Position numbers and translations under genes: made by a program. 6,646 nucleotides of DNA from NCBI GenBank assembly GCA_964475545.1, contig CAYYXF010000075.1, positions 1 to 6,646 on the forward strand, read 5' to 3'. Numbering within the stretch: the stretch's first letter is position 1; every line of letters starts with the position of its first letter. The notes beneath the pieces are model-generated. The model had not been told where the DNA came from, ran no database searches, and saw only the letters and a program-made list of their open reading frames with translations. Positions 6,560 to 6,646 of the stretch are shown piece after piece. The stretch is from DASPTR01 sp964475545 (GTDB lineage Archaea > Thermoproteota > Bathyarchaeia > Bathyarchaeales > Bathycorpusculaceae).

Positions 6560-6590
6560 GGGGGTTACAACCCAAAGGGGGTCAAGTCCC
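6560..6590 (+). repeat. Tandem pair of G5-N6-C3 hairpin units
   Basis: GGGGGTTACAACCC (6560-6573), AAA, then GGGGGTCAAGTCCC (6577-6590) form two imperfect copies of a 14-base unit. Each can fold on its own, and the middle CCC can pair with either G-run. This permits mutually exclusive folds. It sits directly before and slightly overlaps the tRNA-like element. Confidence 0.45.
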
Positions 6591-6646
6591 GTAGCTCAGT
6601 TCCCAAAAAGCCCGCACTTTTGCAAAGCCGAGAGTTCGAATCTCTC
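6585..6646 (+). tRNA. tRNA-like element, cut by the window end and irregular
   Basis: Visible tRNA features are TAGCTCAGTT (6592-6601), which matches positions 8-17 and the start of an A box, and a perfect T-arm, GAGAG-TTCGAAT-CTCTC (6630-6646), including the GTTCGAATC B-box core. The 5' acceptor strand would be AGTCCCG (6585-6591). Its partner lies past the window. Irregularities: the D-loop has CCC where GG is expected, D-stem GCTC faces AAGC with one mismatch, and the only anticodon-like triplet with a T before it (TGC at 6621-6623, alanine) lacks a proper 5-bp stem and is about 6 bases too close to the T-arm. From position 8 to 48 there are only 38 bases. It may be a degenerate or pseudo tRNA, a remnant at an integration site, or an unusual archaeal tRNA precursor. 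Confidence 0.4.

Noticed and set aside
1..6646. CRISPR array, insertion sequence, prophage or defence cassette
   Set aside because: I saw no regularly spaced repeats, transposase or integrase frames, terminal repeats or known defence domains.

Overview
The window reads as archaeal chromosome with a compact, conventional gene layout. Two genes point to Archaea. One is the C-terminal three quarters of formylmethanofuran:tetrahydromethanopterin formyltransferase (Ftr), a tetrahydromethanopterin C1-pathway enzyme. The other is a full-length aRF1/eRF1-type release factor with NIKS and GGQ motifs. TTG starts, weak GTGAG-like ribosome sites and AT-rich TATA-like boxes fit this. A member of the Thermoproteota such as Bathyarchaeia is my guess from the mix of an Ftr with this style of aRF1. 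The sequence alone does not prove it.

Layout. Positions 1-669 hold the 3' part of ftr (+), cut by the window edge. After a 74-base gap comes aRF1 (+, 744-2006), a universal translation gene. It converges on a small DUF167/YggU-family gene (-, 2003-2284) so tightly that both stop codons lie in one CTAG. DUF167 is divergent from a class I/II PLP-dependent aminotransferase (+, 2391-3536). A 12-helix major facilitator transporter (+, 3587-4780) follows 50 bases later and may be co-transcribed with it. A 371-base stretch without a convincing gene (4781-5151) separates this from a second MFS transporter of the DHA3 / macrolide-efflux-like type on the opposite strand (5152-6411). The last 235 bases hold this gene's upstream region and a tRNA-like element that runs off the window end.

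How the genes relate. Ftr belongs to C1 carrier metabolism and aRF1 to translation termination. The aminotransferase and first MFS gene could form a small amino-acid-related pair, but no substrate can be read from sequence. The second MFS gene is a separately transcribed probable drug or metabolite exporter. It has a threefold repeated TGAYCAST motif upstream that could be an operator.

I see no CRISPR array, insertion sequence, phage gene, toxin-antitoxin pair or recognisable defence system. I do not think an undescribed multi-gene system lies here. The items most worth checking are the aberrant tRNA-like segment with tandem G/C hairpins at the right edge, the repeated motif upstream of the DHA3 transporter, a hairpin covering a possible ribosome site of the first MFS gene, and an Arg-to-Lys change in the aminotransferase active-site signature.
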